The notes below the pieces were generated by a model. That model ran no database searches. It was not told the DNA's origin and saw nothing but the letters and a program-made list of their open reading frames with translations. Shown here one piece after another: positions 25,766 through 38,813 of a stretch of 64,000 nucleotides of DNA. How positions within the stretch are numbered: position 1 is the first letter of the stretch; each line of letters opens with the position of its first letter. The translations under genes and the position numbers were made by a program. This stretch comes from Ceriagrion tenellum. Its lineage: Eukaryota; Arthropoda; Insecta; Odonata; Coenagrionidae. The stretch is from contig OY720636.1 in the NCBI GenBank assembly GCA_963169105.1, positions 140,421,747 through 140,485,746 on the forward strand, written 5' to 3'.

Positions 25766-27910
25766 CTATCAAGTACATTATTTCCCGCTTCGAAGGGCCT
25801 TATCCGAGTGGACCTTATCCGAGTGTGAATCCGCTCCTATTCCATTTGTTCTCCGTGCCCTGAGGTGAGCATTCCATTGGAAGTCGAACCAAAAAAGTGG
25901 CAATCCCTCTTAACGTCCCACGAGAAGGCGGTCGCCCCTCAGTCACGGCAATTATAAAGAAAAAACGGAAAAACTCATTGAAAAAAGCACGTCCATTTCA
26001 AAGTAGAGTGTTTATCATCCATCGATGTTATTTCATATGGGAGGAAAATACCATTGCGTCAATCGTACAGACTACGCGGAACATCTTCGGGAGAAATTGA
26101 TGTACATTGAACATGAAATTCAATCACGATATTTATGCATGGCGTCTCGATTACCTATCGCAGGAAATTGAGGTTGGTATGAGTGTACCTCTTTAGCTAT
26201 TAAGTTCAATGTACAATTATAAGGAAAGTATCGGATGAGATCGCCGAGTATGCACTGAAATCCACAATATGCGATATAAGATTTGAAAAGCGGAAATGTC
26301 TCGTAAGAATATATCGCGAGAACAGGATAAAATACCGAAACATTATTGCGGCACTTTCATTTAGATATTCATCAAAACATGATGGCGGTGTAAAAGTGCA
26401 TGTAAGGAGGACAGATATTCTCATGGAAGTATCTTTCATATTTAGTCTACTGTCGTTTAAAACTTTATTATGTACCTCGCGAATACTTTTTCACAGATAC
26501 TACTTAAGAAGTGAGGAGTGTTATTGGCCATTCGCGCTCATTGTCGCCGCATGCCGGCCATGTTCTTGCCCTTACTGTCCCTGTCCATTTTCTGGAATCG
26601 ACTCTGGCGAATTTTTTCTTCTTCTTCCACTTCAAAGGGATTTTGGCTCGAAGGATCCCTTTGCCAACATGTAACATGCATTTATACGGGAGACTTATTC
26701 CCTGACTAGCAGGAGCGATTACTCTTTGCCCCAATGAAAATGAATAAGTGACTGTCGCTCGATTAACGCTAAATGACTCTGATGCGTGCGGCTAATAGTC
26801 GATAAAATTGGGGAAAATATTTTTTCCGAAGAAGAGAAAGGAGGTAGCATTAAATTTCATGGTGTATAAATTAGCGGAACGATGGCTGATCGTTGATACA
26901 ACACCGCATTCCGCCTCAACACAGCAACAATAAATCTTCGTATAAATGGCAGCGGAGGGAACTGACGAGGCGATAGGTTTTAGTTAAGGCCTCAATGAAG
27001 ACCGATCAGAGTCACTTAAAAGTCTTAATTAATCCCACGACTAACGCCACACCTTGACCTTGGGCGGAAAAAATTAAGAAAATAAAATTTGGAAGCCTAA
27101 ACGATATTCTTGTAACGTGAGACGGGAAATCCAAGGTACACTAGATCGGGAACGATTAAGATCAAATCGACTCTGTTGTGTATCTCCTTCATGGAAAATT
27201 CGTGTATAAAAATAAATGCTCGTGATAACTGGAAGAAATACTTAAAATCGCCAAGTTAGCAATGAAATAAAAGCCGAAGTTCTCCTCAGAATGTGTTAGC
27301 TCTTTATCGTATGGGAGGAAAGTAATGATGCTGCGCTGTTGGAAGGCACGCCATGTTGACTTTGATTTTGACATACCGAGCTGTTGCTGTATCACTTGTA
27401 TATCATCACTTCTAAATGTTGTGGCTATTCACATGGGCGACACCATTTAATAATTTGGTACTTTAGAGCTTGGCTTCTCTCCTCAAATTTAAGAAAATGT
27501 CAGTCTTCCACATAATTTTATAAACTTCGTTACGATGAGCCTAATTTTGGAATATCATTAGATTTGGCATTTTCTCACCCACAGTTCACTCTCGAAACTA
27601 TTCTTGTTAAATGTTTTGCCTTTTACGCGTGAGGGCAAGTTTTTTAAGCTCCGTTGACATCCAAAAGAATTAAAAATGACGCGATCATGCTTTTGTATGG
27701 AATTCAACATGCCTACCATTTCTTTTTCACTGGAATTTTTGCACAGCTCAGCCATATTTTTCTAGAATATGAAATCTTTTATGATCCCGAAATCGCACTT
27801 CGATTAGTAATTTATCGCTAATTTTCGATTTACAACCTTGATTTCCAAAACGTCCATAGCTAAATTCTGAGAATACCGGGAAAAATCCACAGAGAGGTGT
27901 ACACCTCGAT
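25766..27910. other. Region with no recognised gene
   Basis: Mixed AT-rich sequence with overlapping short frames at 26.4-26.7 kb on both strands. No exon, RNA or repeat could be supported. Confidence 0.45.
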
Positions 27911-27974
27911 GGCTTCGCTGGATGAAGCATTCAGCGCGATAATAAGAGATTCGAGTTCGAATCTCGGTAAAGCC
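27911..27974 (+). pseudogene. Possible tRNA-like remnant
   Basis: A good B-box/T-arm (GAGTTCGAATCTCG) is followed by TAAAGCC, which could pair with GGCTTCG 50 bases upstream as an acceptor stem. The D-arm region is too short and the A box is poor, so this is at best a decayed tRNA or SINE head. Confidence 0.25.
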
Positions 27975-30900
27975 GAATGATGTTTCCTATTTCGAATAAA
28001 TCGTTCTACCATTGAGACCAATAAGTTCCTCATTTGGGTAAAGGACTCAGATACGACAATGCATTAGTAATGTAGAATACATGGCACGTATCCATGCAGT
28101 GCGTCCCAATGTGTACGTACATTTCGTCGGAAGTCTCATTTTCGTTTAAATACGAAACATTCGTAAATTTCTCCACACTGACCGACGGCCGGTCGCCTTT
28201 TGCACCACTTAGAAAAGAAAATATTTGATTATACACCATTTGTCTAGCTTTGCTCGCTAATTGGCACTTCGTTACATGCGCATTGGTTACAACGAGAAAC
28301 ATCATTTCGTGTATAGGTATACATACTGGTTCTAGGAATCCTCAAACGAAAATAATACGTACCTATGCGTTAGTGTTCACCATAGAGAGATTTAAATTCG
28401 CTCAATGATGGCGACATTCACTTTTCTCAATTAAAACTACTTTTTTGCCTTTACCTATTAACGGATATTGATAGTCGAATGTGGCAATTTTTTCTCAATA
28501 TATCTGGCCTAAGTTTCAAGCAAATCCCTTCATTTGAGTATATAATATCGACAACAGAGGAAATATTCGACAAAGTACAGAAATTATATCAATCTTCTTT
28601 TCTTTAAACATTTATTTACACTTTACTGTTGAATTTTACTTTAATTCTACATTAAAGCTAACTGACAAACGAAAGATTTCGTACTGTCCACTTTATTACC
28701 GCTTGGTACAACACCTGTTTTGACTGTCACGCAATCGTCATCAAGTTGAGCTTGCTGACGGCTTCATAAAATTGCTGCAAAGAGATCAAATCTAAATGGT
28801 TCCCTTTATAACAGACCGTAATTGTTCCTTGTTTTCTAGCATAATAGTTATAGAAAACTAACATAAGTTTAAGGCCTGCAGCATAAAACCATTTTATCTC
28901 TTCAAAAGTGCCTTGGCAATGACTGGGAGCAATTTATGTATTAAAGAGTTTCAGACGTAACTTTGAGGAAATATTCAATATCCATACTGGTAAGAATGAA
29001 AACTCGATAGATTAAAGGGATGATTTCGAGTCTTATATTTTACCAGCAAGAAAAATACAAATATGGTATCAGATTAAAAATCAATATAATTGCAATGCAT
29101 ATTACGCATCAGATTAACTTTAAAAAATAAATCGAAGGACCACCTATGGTTTTCATACACCTCATTAAGTAAAATAGCATTCATTTTATAGAAGAGAAAG
29201 ATTATCCCTCTGAAAAATCGTACTCTACAACTTTTAGAGCTGCTCCTTTTTTCTGGTCCCGTTCATTTGAATCAACATGTTAAAGATTGGGGTCAAAATA
29301 GTCGTACGAATCCGTTACAAGTTCACAAACGGTTTAGTTAGGGTAATTGCGTGTTCCACCTAGGTCGCCCAGTATACCGTTCTCCGTACCGTTGCAATGA
29401 AACACGAGATGAAATAAATGGATTTAAAAATGAGAGTCCAGCCTATTAAGAAGCACTACACCAAGTACACTCCGCGGTGATATTTATGCGCGGGAGGCCG
29501 TGACGGACACGTCCAGTCGGCTGCGAGAGCGGAATCCGTAACCACGGCAATGGAATCGCTCTCTTATATCCATCTGGATGTTCATATATGTACATGCATT
29601 CCTTTTTTTTAAATATTTAAAAGTCTCACTGCGACTGTGGATGGAAAACGCTTGGACGCGATTCTCGGCAGCGGAATATTTTCCCACCGATCATCGCCGG
29701 AACTAATTCAACGGTATTAAGGGAGAAATTGCGGAAACTAACCACGAAGGAATCGAAGTTGAAGAGTCAGTCAGTGATTTGACTCGAACTTCTTCGTTAA
29801 GGATCTTCTTATATCGGATCGTATCTTGGATACCAGATTATTAATATTCTGCCTAGACAGAAAAAAAACGTGTCCTCTATTTTAAATAAGCAAAATCCCA
29901 ATCCCTTCTCGAATTTTTGTCTCGCAATTTTTAATTTGAACTTACTTGGTCTTTAGTGAGAGGATAGCAGAATAAAGGAAAAAAGTAGCTTATATCTATC
30001 CGATAGAATCGCCGTTTGCATGGAATACTATTAAAGAGAAACGGAAATGCCTGGATTGTTGGTTTTAAATAAAATAGATGCATCTTAGCGGCAGGATTTT
30101 GGAGTATCGAGCTAATTTATGTCAAAGTGTAGTCATCAATAAATGGCGCTGCAGTCGGGGTCTATGGCGATTGAAAAATGTCCATAAAAATTATTCTCGT
30201 GGAATAATCTGCATATTTTGTAACTTTATTCCGGTTTTAAATACCGTAGGTATGTTGTCATGGAAAACGGGATATTTTAAATAAATTAATGAGGTTTTCT
30301 CCGCCACTGCGTGAGTAAAAACTAATAACAACTTTTGCAAATCATGCTTTCGCTAATAGAGGAAATATTGATATCTATTGTAAACGTAAATTAAGGCACA
30401 AAAAATCACAATTATTCCAAAAACTAATTTTTTTAATGAACGGCTTTTTAAAAGCCTACTGCAGCGCCATATCGACTTATAGTAAATGAAATATATGGGA
30501 ATTGCCACTTATCGGCTCAAATTTTCGCAAAAACTAACTAATATCTCAAATAATAAGGCGGCAAGAAGTATGCATTTTATTTTTGAGTTTTTACTTTTAC
30601 AATTCACCGAGAATTTTAACCTCTTAAAAGCAGTTTTCCATGAAAATGGCATACATGTTAGCAAGAAAATGCCATTTTCCTGGAGTTTTCCCCATTCTCC
30701 TTTTGGACGCCATATTATAATTTCAAGTTCAATTTACGAGAAAAATAGTACCGAAAGATAAAACTTTGTTGTTCCTATCTAGTGGAGGACAAACATTTCC
30801 ATGAATATCCAGGATGTGAATATAATGTCATTCGTATCCATTCTCGGATTGACCGCCTCAAGCATAACGATGCAATTTTGTTTCTCTGCGATTTAATGTC

Positions 30901-31170
30901 ATTTTATCCTCAACAGGGACAGAGTTTGGACATTACTGATAAACCCAAGACTTTGGACTTCAATAGTTAATAAAAACTGAGTGAAATATCACAAAGAGGT
31001 TCATTGTCCTCGATCGCAGGAAATGCTGACCTCCCTCGAATGCAATTGATAACTCTTTAGGAGAGCAGATCCGTTTTAAAAAATAAGCCAGCAAACAACG
31101 AGCAACCTTTTAAACTCCATAGGAAAATTTCGCGCGGGCAATTGTATTTCAAAACTGGAATACCAAAAAA
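27975..31170. other. Region with no recognised gene
   Basis: AT-rich with short ORFs. A 13-base inverted pair (30143-30155 with 30458-30470, ATGGCGCTGCAGT) may be the ends of a small unidentified MITE, but no target duplication was found. Confidence 0.42.
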
Positions 31171-31442
31171 CTTGTGGTCAGGTGTCAGCTGATTGACTCT
31201 ATCGAATATTTGTTTGGCCTACGAGGCCATTGAGATCCGTCTACAACCGATTAATTTCCCCCGTGGCACTGGTTTTCATCTAAGTAGCGCCGGGATATCT
31301 ACTATCCTTGTGGTCATGTGTCAGCTGATTGACTCTATCGAATATTTGTTTGGCCTACGAGGCCATTGAGATCCGTCTACAACCGATTAATTTCCCCCGT
31401 GGCACTGGTTTTCATCTAAGTAGCGCCGGGATATCTACTATC
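31171..31442 (+). repeat. Tandem duplication, two 136-bp units
   Basis: Unit one (31171-31306) and unit two (31307-31442) differ at one internal base by eye (G versus T in the tenth position) and possibly at the last base. The unit has no ORF or recognised element end. Near-identity implies a very recent duplication or an assembly artefact. Confidence 0.95.
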
Positions 31443-33186
31443 ATATCTATTTAACATGTCAGGGAAGGCGGAAAAAAAATGTACGACAGAGCTAATTAGA
31501 TGACACCTGACCCCCAGTTTTTGGCTGCAGGCAATTTTACAACTCCCTCCAGACAATCAATAACACTCTCCTTACTAATTTATGGAACTACAAACGCCTC
31601 CTCCCCATCTCTTTCCCCTGCGCAAATACTTCCTTACCCGCTCCTTTCCCTTCCCACACCATCCCCCCATAATCCGCCCCGTGACTCTCCATTACGTATC
31701 TATCTAAAGTAAATTTCGGACGACAGCCTTCTAAGACTGAATAGCAGGGACACTTGGCACCCAGAGTTGTGTTTCCTTGGTGGTTGGTTGAGAACGGCAT
31801 TCAGAACCCCTGAAGATGAAGCTAATGAAGCTAATCGTATACATCGCAATGTTGGGAGATATTCAAGCGAAAACGGGAGAGGGGACAGTTTTCTCGCCGA
31901 AAAACCCCGTTTAGAGACAAACTCTTTCCAAAGTTCGGGTGAGAAAATGAGGAAATAAGCAACAAACAAGTATTATGGATGAACAACATTTTGAAAAATT
32001 ATATTTCAGCGGCTAAACAAATTGCAAACCGAGTTTTTATGGGTCAGCCAACTTGTGTTCTGACTTCAAATTCCAAATCAATCACAAATTTTAAAAGTGC
32101 CAAGTGCCAGACTCTCGGTCAAAATAAGTGGAGCAATGCGCACTCACCACCGTCTCTGGGCAAAGAAGAGTGAGCACTAACGTGTCGTAGAGAGTGAGCC
32201 GTATTGTTTCGGATGAATGTGGAATGGGTGAGTTTTGGAATTGAGACAATTGGAAGACTCGGAGGTGAGGATGACAGTGGGAGGAGTACATATTGGAGTG
32301 TTCTCTCTCAGTCTCAGTGGTGGTATTCTATTGGAGATCAGGGAACTGCTTTTTGTCTCTAACAGCGGAGTACTGCATTAGGCCCTTGCCTAATTCAGAT
32401 GTCCCAGGTTTCCTCAAAGTTTTCCTGCGCCGACCGCCTATTTATTGAAGAGGGGGAATGCCCAAAAATGCCACGATATGAATCCTCTCGCCCAGTGAGC
32501 ACATAGACCTTTCTTCAGGCTACATTCAAGCTTGTCACATCCAACCAAATACTCCACCCAAAATGCTGGCTAAAATCCAGCTTGCTCGCTATCTCGGCTA
32601 ATATCGACCAGTCATCCTTTGCATTGATACTGAGAAAGGTGACCTGTGAGCTGAGAACACGGCGCTGCGACGAAGAACGAGTTTCCCGAGACCTTTGCAT
32701 TTAACTGGGATCACGCGTGCGATGAATATCATTCGAAATACTGGGCTGTTCCTCTCGTAGAAAGAAATCGCCTAGGCAAGGTTGAGGTAGGTTGAACTAG
32801 CTATCATGTTAACTATAGTTCACTTCTATACGACAGCAGCTGGAAGACAGTGAGAGATCGAAATTCTACTGCACTTCAGGCAATAATCGCTTGTTGTCGT
32901 GGTTGACACCACTGACTCCTTTAATAATTCATTAAAAAGAGCTTTGGCGCGCGTTGAGAAAATCGCAAGTGGGAACAAATGGGAAACAGCACGTCACAGG
33001 ACTTGAAAATGTTGAGAATGACCTTGATTTGAACTACAAACAAATCAATTGCAATTCACGAGATAACTTCGGTCGAAAGTTAGACTGTGGACTGGACTGC
33101 ATGCCACTAGGACACATAGTAAATAGAAGACTGCTGCGGATGATATCGTACTTCCTAATCGATTTTCTCATTCTTTCACCGATTAT
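31443..33186. other. Region with no recognised gene
   Basis: Short ORFs on both strands with no motif or splice support. Nothing recognised. Confidence 0.45.
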
Positions 33187-33510
33187 GTGCTTTCGATGTT
33201 AGGTGATATCCAACGATAGATGGCGATCGCCATTCCGTTGTGCTTTCGATTCAGTGGAACAGACGGCTATCGCCAAATATCGGAGGCTATCGTTCCGAGA
33301 AAAACAACTCGGTTAAGTGTTCGGAGCAAGTAAAGAACGATAAGTGCCTTTGCTTGCAGCGATCTCCTGCGGCTTATTTGCATGCGAGACAGACTGCAAA
33401 TGCAAGAATAGCCGCTGACAGCAGTCTCATTTCATTTTGTTGCCTGGGCAATGCCCATCTCTGCCGCAGACATCGCCATGAATCGAATCGAAAAGATGAA
33501 TCGAAAGCAC
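33187..33510. mobile_element. MITE copy A with GTGCTTTCGAT ends
   Basis: It begins GTGCTTTCGAT at 33187, repeats GTGCTTTCGATT 53 bases later at 33240, and ends in the inverse AATCGAAAGCAC (33499-33510). The first 53 bases contain a GATAGATGGCGATCGCC-like palindromic core. The same layout recurs in copy B, which supports a single family. Superfamily unknown. Confidence 0.65.
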
Positions 33511-33522
33511 CCGTCAAATAGG

Positions 33523-33709
33523 GTGCTTTCGATTTGCGGCTATAGCCGGCGATAGACGGCGATCGCCATGCCGCGGTGCTTTCGATTTAGCGGAATAGCC
33601 ATCTATTTCGGCTTTTCGGCTCTCCGCTATGAGGAGAGCCGAACAAAGCAGGATCAATTCGTGCAACTGCCGTCTATCGCCAGCGATAGCCGTTCTAAAT
33701 CGAAAGCAC
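33523..33709. mobile_element. MITE copy B with GTGCTTTCGATT ends
   Basis: It begins GTGCTTTCGATT at 33523, repeats it 53 bases later at 33576, and ends in the inverse at 33698-33709. The spacing matches copy A exactly, but the interior is shorter. It contains a hairpin at about 33619-33643 (CGGCTCTCC with GGAGAGCCG). It lies 12 bases from copy A in the same orientation. Confidence 0.7.
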
Positions 33710-35179
33710 GCATACTCTCTATCAGCAATACAAGTTATGCGATATATTTCATCGAGGATAAATAAAAGTGTTTGTATGAGAGAAACATATTGCACTTATA
33801 TGGAAATTTGTGATACTTAAATAACTTATTGCATCAAAACCCTATAATAAAAGTATTAACTTTCAAATAACCAGATCTCCAACCAACAAATTAAGGCGAT
33901 TACCTTCAATTCCTGGTACAATGCGCTGGCTATGCAATACAAGCGATTTACCGTCATCAGTCCCATTAATTATCATCTATATTGCGGGGCATTTCCTGAG
34001 ATACCTTTTGGAATACTCCCATAGAAAATTAGCTCATTCAGTGGCTTATGAGAGTAATTACCCCTCATGAAAACCGAGGAAATACATAAAGATAGGCTAA
34101 TGAGAAATTCTATGAATTCTCAGCAAAAGAATTGGCTTGGATCTATAAAGAATATAATGATTATTATTATTACGCAATTACATTTAATGCATATTTTCGT
34201 GTATTCAGGCCTATTCACAAATTCTTTACCCTTCCATTAGTTGGAGCCCAAAATTCTAAACAGGGAATCACTATTTCACTACAACGTCACATTCCTCAAG
34301 TCTCTCATTCCCAACAACAGAAGACGCGTAAAATTCCACGTAAGAGAGGTAATGCTCGATGTCCCGTACACTTTCGGTAGGGAGAAACGAATCATCAGAA
34401 AAATAGAGAGCAAAGACTATGAATTTGCAAACAGAATGGTTAATCTCATTTTTCCTGTCAATATTGTACATATATCTATAAACCGGAGGAAAAACAGCCA
34501 TGCTAGTAGAATTATCACGAATAACAGTGATGAGGAAAAGCTAATCTGAAAAAGATAACACACGGAGAGAGGAAAAAATTTAGCGGCCAAGCGATGTTTA
34601 GAACAACGGGGAATGGATGACAGAAATATCTTGAGCTTATCGAAAAATCATTATTTAGGGTCAAAGTTTATAGCTACAGGATACAATTTTGTGCCAACTT
34701 CTCGAAGTGTTCTGCCTCTAAAATTTACTAAGTGTAGCGGCTAATATTTTGCGAAATGTCTCCCTGCACCAATAATCGTATGAACCGAAGCAAAGCCAGG
34801 GACACGACTAAGTTTCCGCGGAAGTTTGCCATTTATAGAAGTACTTGTATGGTTCAAAGTGTTCAACAGACTCTTGGGAACGTAGTGTGTAGTATCAAAT
34901 TATTCCTTATGCTGTTAAAAGCTCCTTTCAATTAGCACTTAAATTTTCCTGAGCAAATTGAGTGTTAATCGAGGAGTGGGTGTAGTAAGCTTCGGTTAAC
35001 GTTTCACCTTCATTACTTCCTTTCTCAGAGTTTCAACTTAAAAATCGAATCATAGCCGGAGAGCGTGAGTGCTGCGCTGAGCACAACACTGTGTGAACGG
35101 TGAGCACTGTGCTGCATTGAGCCTAGCCGAAGGTAAAGCTAAGGTCCATGTTTAAGCCCCTCTCTCTGCCCTGTTACAA
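33710..35179. other. Region with no recognised gene
   Basis: AT-rich. The 102-codon frame at 34241-34549 has no motif or exon context. Nothing else recognised. Confidence 0.45.
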
Positions 35180-35317
35180 ATCGGCCTCCACGTATATTCC
35201 AGGAGTTTTCGGCAAAATGCGGAAATTCCCACCGATTTTTCTCACATTTCCCTAAGTTTTCCGGGACACAAAATTTCCCTGAGCTTTCCCTGTATTCCAG
35301 GTCGCTGGACACCCTGC
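35180..35317 (-). mobile_element. Possible end of a hAT-like DNA transposon
   Basis: Read on the minus strand it starts CAGGGTGTCCAGCGACCTGG and continues with CAGGGAAA-type repeats, a pattern typical of some arthropod hAT-like ends. The opposite end was not found, so this is a fragment call only. Confidence 0.35.
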
Positions 35318-35319
35318 TA

Positions 35320-35511
35320 CTAGTCTCTTTCTGAAGCTGCTGTTTCCATCTCCACATCGGAGTTGTAGTTCGTGATCGACATCGCACTCTGAAAGGAGAT
35401 CTTAGGTCGTCCTCTTGTCTGATCGCCCGATACTTTCCCTCCCTGTATGTTTTCAATGAATGTGCTATATCTCATTGCACGGTTAACGAGTTTGATTGTT
35501 CTAGAGTGCAT
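35320..35511 (-). mobile_element. RTE-like retrotransposon C-terminal fragment
   Basis: A minus-strand 63-codon frame resembles the extreme C-terminus of RTE-type polyproteins. It reads RAMRYSTFIENIQGGKV, then TRGRPKISF, then a stretch ending ETAASERD, matching the usual order of a basic GRGRP motif followed by a conserved helix. No catalytic part is present. It abuts the hAT-like end at 35317. Confidence 0.45.
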
Positions 35512-36639
35512 TGCTTGGACAAGCTGTCCACATCCACCGACTTGGGGCGCGTTGTGCGAATTAATTCTATGATGTTCCCATTACTAATGGAGTGGAGATT
35601 TTCCGCTGCTTAACACATAGCTGCAGTCGATCCGTTATGGTAAATTTCAAGTCACCTGTCGTAAATTAAAAGCCGCGGTCCTAAGCAGGTGGTCATTATT
35701 CTCAAATGTAGAAGGACACCTGTCCCCTAGTTCGAAATATTGGCGGTCCTCAGGTTTGCTGCACCTGCCCCCTACGCCAAGGCTTATACATATTTTGACT
35801 ACGTACCACATACAGATGCAGGCATCCTGGGTATATATATTGACTTCCTTATTGCAAAAATGCCTCGGTAACATGCAGCAAACATTCGCAAGGCCCATCC
35901 GATACTGTCAAGATGAGCCAGAAAAAGAGAAATACGGAATTCACTTATAATTCGGTTGGACGAAGGCGACACCCATTTACATGAGCAGCGACCTGTGGCT
36001 TTGTAATATCGCCGTTTTGAGAACCAGAGAAAAACACAATGTCCCTTAGGCGATAACTAAAAACGGAAACTCCTTTTCGTGGCCACCGACGACAAACTAT
36101 TTACAGGCAGTTCCTGTTTCTCTTCACGTCACGTGCTTAAAAATGGTGGCGGAAAGCGTATCACTTAATCCCACTTGCATTGAACCGGATTGAAGTACGC
36201 ACTTGTCAAATAAAAAAAATATTCGCAAAAACTTCTCATAAAATTTGTCATTACGTTAGTTTTACGTAATTTACGTGATCGGTAAAAAAATCAATCAATC
36301 AGAATATCAAATAATAAGGAGATCTCAAAAATTTGGTTTACACGTGAAAAAATTTCGGGTCTCAGATATTCTCGCTTTTGACGTGCACTCTATAAATATT
36401 TCCCAGGCCTGTTTTAAGTGAAGAAGTAATACTGCCATCTCCCTCCTCCAAGTCCTATCTAACGGAGTGCTACAGCACAATTTTATGAAGTCACCATTCC
36501 AAGATTTCATGAAAATTTAATGAAGGACCAAGTGCGTGATTCTGCAAAGTTACATACACACTCATCAAGCCGTTCGGCGGTCGGCTCAGTTGGGCCCAGA
36601 CATAAGAGCTCCTGCATTTGTGCTCCTAAAATGTTTCAA
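35512..36639. other. Region with no recognised gene
   Basis: Short ORFs only. No exon, RNA or repeat supported. Confidence 0.45.
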
Positions 36640-37560
36640 TGATTTCCCCCCTAATTCCCTATCCGTACATATCTACCTTACCTTTTTTCGACCACATCCA
36701 TGCATTTATTTATTTATAGACGCTCTTTTGTTCTTTAGAATCCTTAACCTCCTTTCCTAGCATCTACCAACGGTATTCACCCGTATTTCCTTCTGTCTAT
36801 GACTACTTCTCACACCACTCACTATCATAAATCTGTTCAGGTGATCCACTTTCGTCATAGATCTTAACATGGCCAAACCAACGAAGCACGCTCTTTTCAT
36901 TATCATTCATTTAAGGTGTATCTAATCTCTATCCCTGCTGCTTTTTCAGCGAGCACTTCTAAGGCGCCTACTCCACTGCACTCCTATGGCATTAAGTCCA
37001 CATTCTCACTAATCCGGGCATACTCAAGTTTTTTCTCCATACAGGAAAGCCGGGAGATTAAATCAGCATGCGGTGAATTATGATCTCGATGAAAAATGTT
37101 CATTCCCTGATATGCTCCACATACACCTACGACTTCCTTTCCAGAATTCTCACGTCTCTATTCTCTGCACCTATCCTTCCATATTTCATAAAAAGTAGGC
37201 CTACGGATATCCGAAATCATCCACTCGCTTAATTACTTCTCCATTGACCCACATAACACAATTATTCTTCCTGCCAAAGTCCACTACTTTGGTCTAAGAC
37301 GCATTCGCCCTAAATTCCATTCACTCGGTTCTGCATAGAAGTAATCCAAAATTCTGGATAGTTATTCATTTCAGTTATCCCCTATAATTCCCATGGGTTC
37401 ACAAACAGGAATACAGCTTTTGATATCGTTAATATAAATAATGAAAATAAGTCTAGTCACAGGTCCAACCATTGCACCGGTATTATCGCCAATGCGCCTT
37501 AGGTCATAGCTTAGTGGAAAATTATTACGCAGCCAAATTGGAATCACGTCCGATGCCGCT
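36640..37560 (-). mobile_element. Degenerate non-LTR retrotransposon fragment
   Basis: The minus-strand translation contains GPVTRLIFIIYINDIKSCIP, resembling the reverse transcriptase motif preceding the catalytic box. Further on come pieces resembling the C-terminal GLAMLRSM (usually WFGHVERM) region. Frameshifts and stops are frequent and the catalytic box is not readable. An old, inactive insertion. Confidence 0.45.
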
Positions 37561-38425
37561 GAAGGAAGGGAGTTAGGTACGTGACCAAAGAATTAATGGT
37601 GGTAGCATTTATTTAAAGCATACGAGCGTGGAAAAATAGCGTGCTTTCCAATTCTTTTTAAGCCGAATTAGTTTTATATTTCATCTACTCTCTAAAGCTT
37701 GAACCCCTCTGCATTATTTATAAAAACATTTTTCCATTCTCGACTATCATCCACAAAATATTCCGAGCATCAATCCAAAATCGGTAAACTAATGGTGAGT
37801 ACCAAATTACGTCAAGATCAAAGTGGACCCTCAGGGTATTCAATTATCTAGCAGTTGCGATTGATCTCCCGATTTTCAAGAAATTCTAGGCGTCGCCACT
37901 TTGCCGTATTTCAATAGCCAAAATGGGCGAATTTTAAAATCATTTGACTCACCGAAGACTTACGCGTGCGATAATTTTCACAAGGAGGACATTAATCAAA
38001 CTCTTATTCCGGATCAGGTTCTTCATTAAACCATAGTGTAAACTCTTGGTGATTTTCAAGTTTCTAATGAGATACTATTGCGCAATACTTCTACAACAGT
38101 TTTATCTCGTTGTGGTAACTTTGTTTATATTGCGAGAAATTTTAACGATTATGATTCCACACGAATAACTTATGTAATTTAAAATGAATCAATTTCTTCC
38201 TTCTTGGATTTCTCTGTCAAATTATCGTCAAGTAAGGTTCCTCGGTCGAGATTAGGTTAAAATAATGGAGTGTCTTTCATAAACTCTTAAGCAATCATCA
38301 ATTTACAGGCATATTTTATAGATGGCCTTGTACTCACAGAATTTTTCTCGATTCAAATGATTTGAAAAGTGTACAATGATACGTTCATAGAACGAGCTTA
38401 CATAAAGAGTAAGCACTAAAAGTGT
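37561..38425. other. Region with no recognised gene
   Basis: AT-rich sequence upstream of the DPY19-family gene. Nothing recognised. Confidence 0.45.
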
Positions 38426-38458
38426 TTTATTAAGGATTACACAGAATAATTAAGAGGA

Positions 38459-38659
38459 TTATTGTGGAAATAGACCGTCTCGAAATATTTTCAAAGTTTT
38501 ACAATTCGACTGGAAAGTTTTGTAAATTAAATCTAGAATTAACGTATCGTTTACACGTAAACTGTTGACCTTCAGCCTGAAGGCTTCAGTAGCATTCAAA
38601 TCACGGAGTATAATAAAACTACCTCCCTGATTCAAATTTCCAAGACGTTCCGCCATCAT
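38459..38659 (-). CDS. Small ORF of unknown function, divergent from the DPY19-family gene
   Basis: A 66-codon minus-strand ORF starts with a double ATG (the second has A at -3 and G at +4) and ends in TAA. A minus-strand AATAAA signal lies 28 bases past the stop (38426-38431). The peptide begins MMAERLGNLNQGGSFI, is mixed hydrophobic and charged with no signal peptide or membrane span, and contains LRVNDTLILDLIYKTF. I do not recognise it. The frame stays open upstream across the first exon of the DPY19-family gene on the other strand (149 codons to 38908), but that extension has no ATG in good context and is likely antisense. The balanced composition and the close poly(A) signal make it better than chance. 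It could also be the last exon of a larger gene. Confidence 0.35.
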   Translation of the reverse strand: MMAERLGNLNQGGSFIILRDLNATEAFRLKVNSLRVNDTLILDLIYKTFQSNCKTLKIFRDGLFPQ

Positions 38660-38813
38660 CGAAATATCGTAATGAATGCAGTGCACGACTTCGCCTAGAG
38701 GTGCCACTACTTGTCTTTTGCTTTGACTTGAAAAAACAAACGTGATAATTTGTGCGGCTAGGGCAGGAATATGGTTGTTTATTTGAAAAAATGAAAGAAC
38801 GGTGTTGTTCAAG

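Noticed and set aside
27911..27974. Functional tRNA gene
   Set aside because: Good T-arm, but the D-arm region is too short and the A box is poor; kept only as a low-confidence remnant.
30143..30470. MITE defined by 13-base inverted ends ATGGCGCTGCAGT
   Set aside because: The inverted match does not extend and no target duplication flanks it; mentioned in the region note only.
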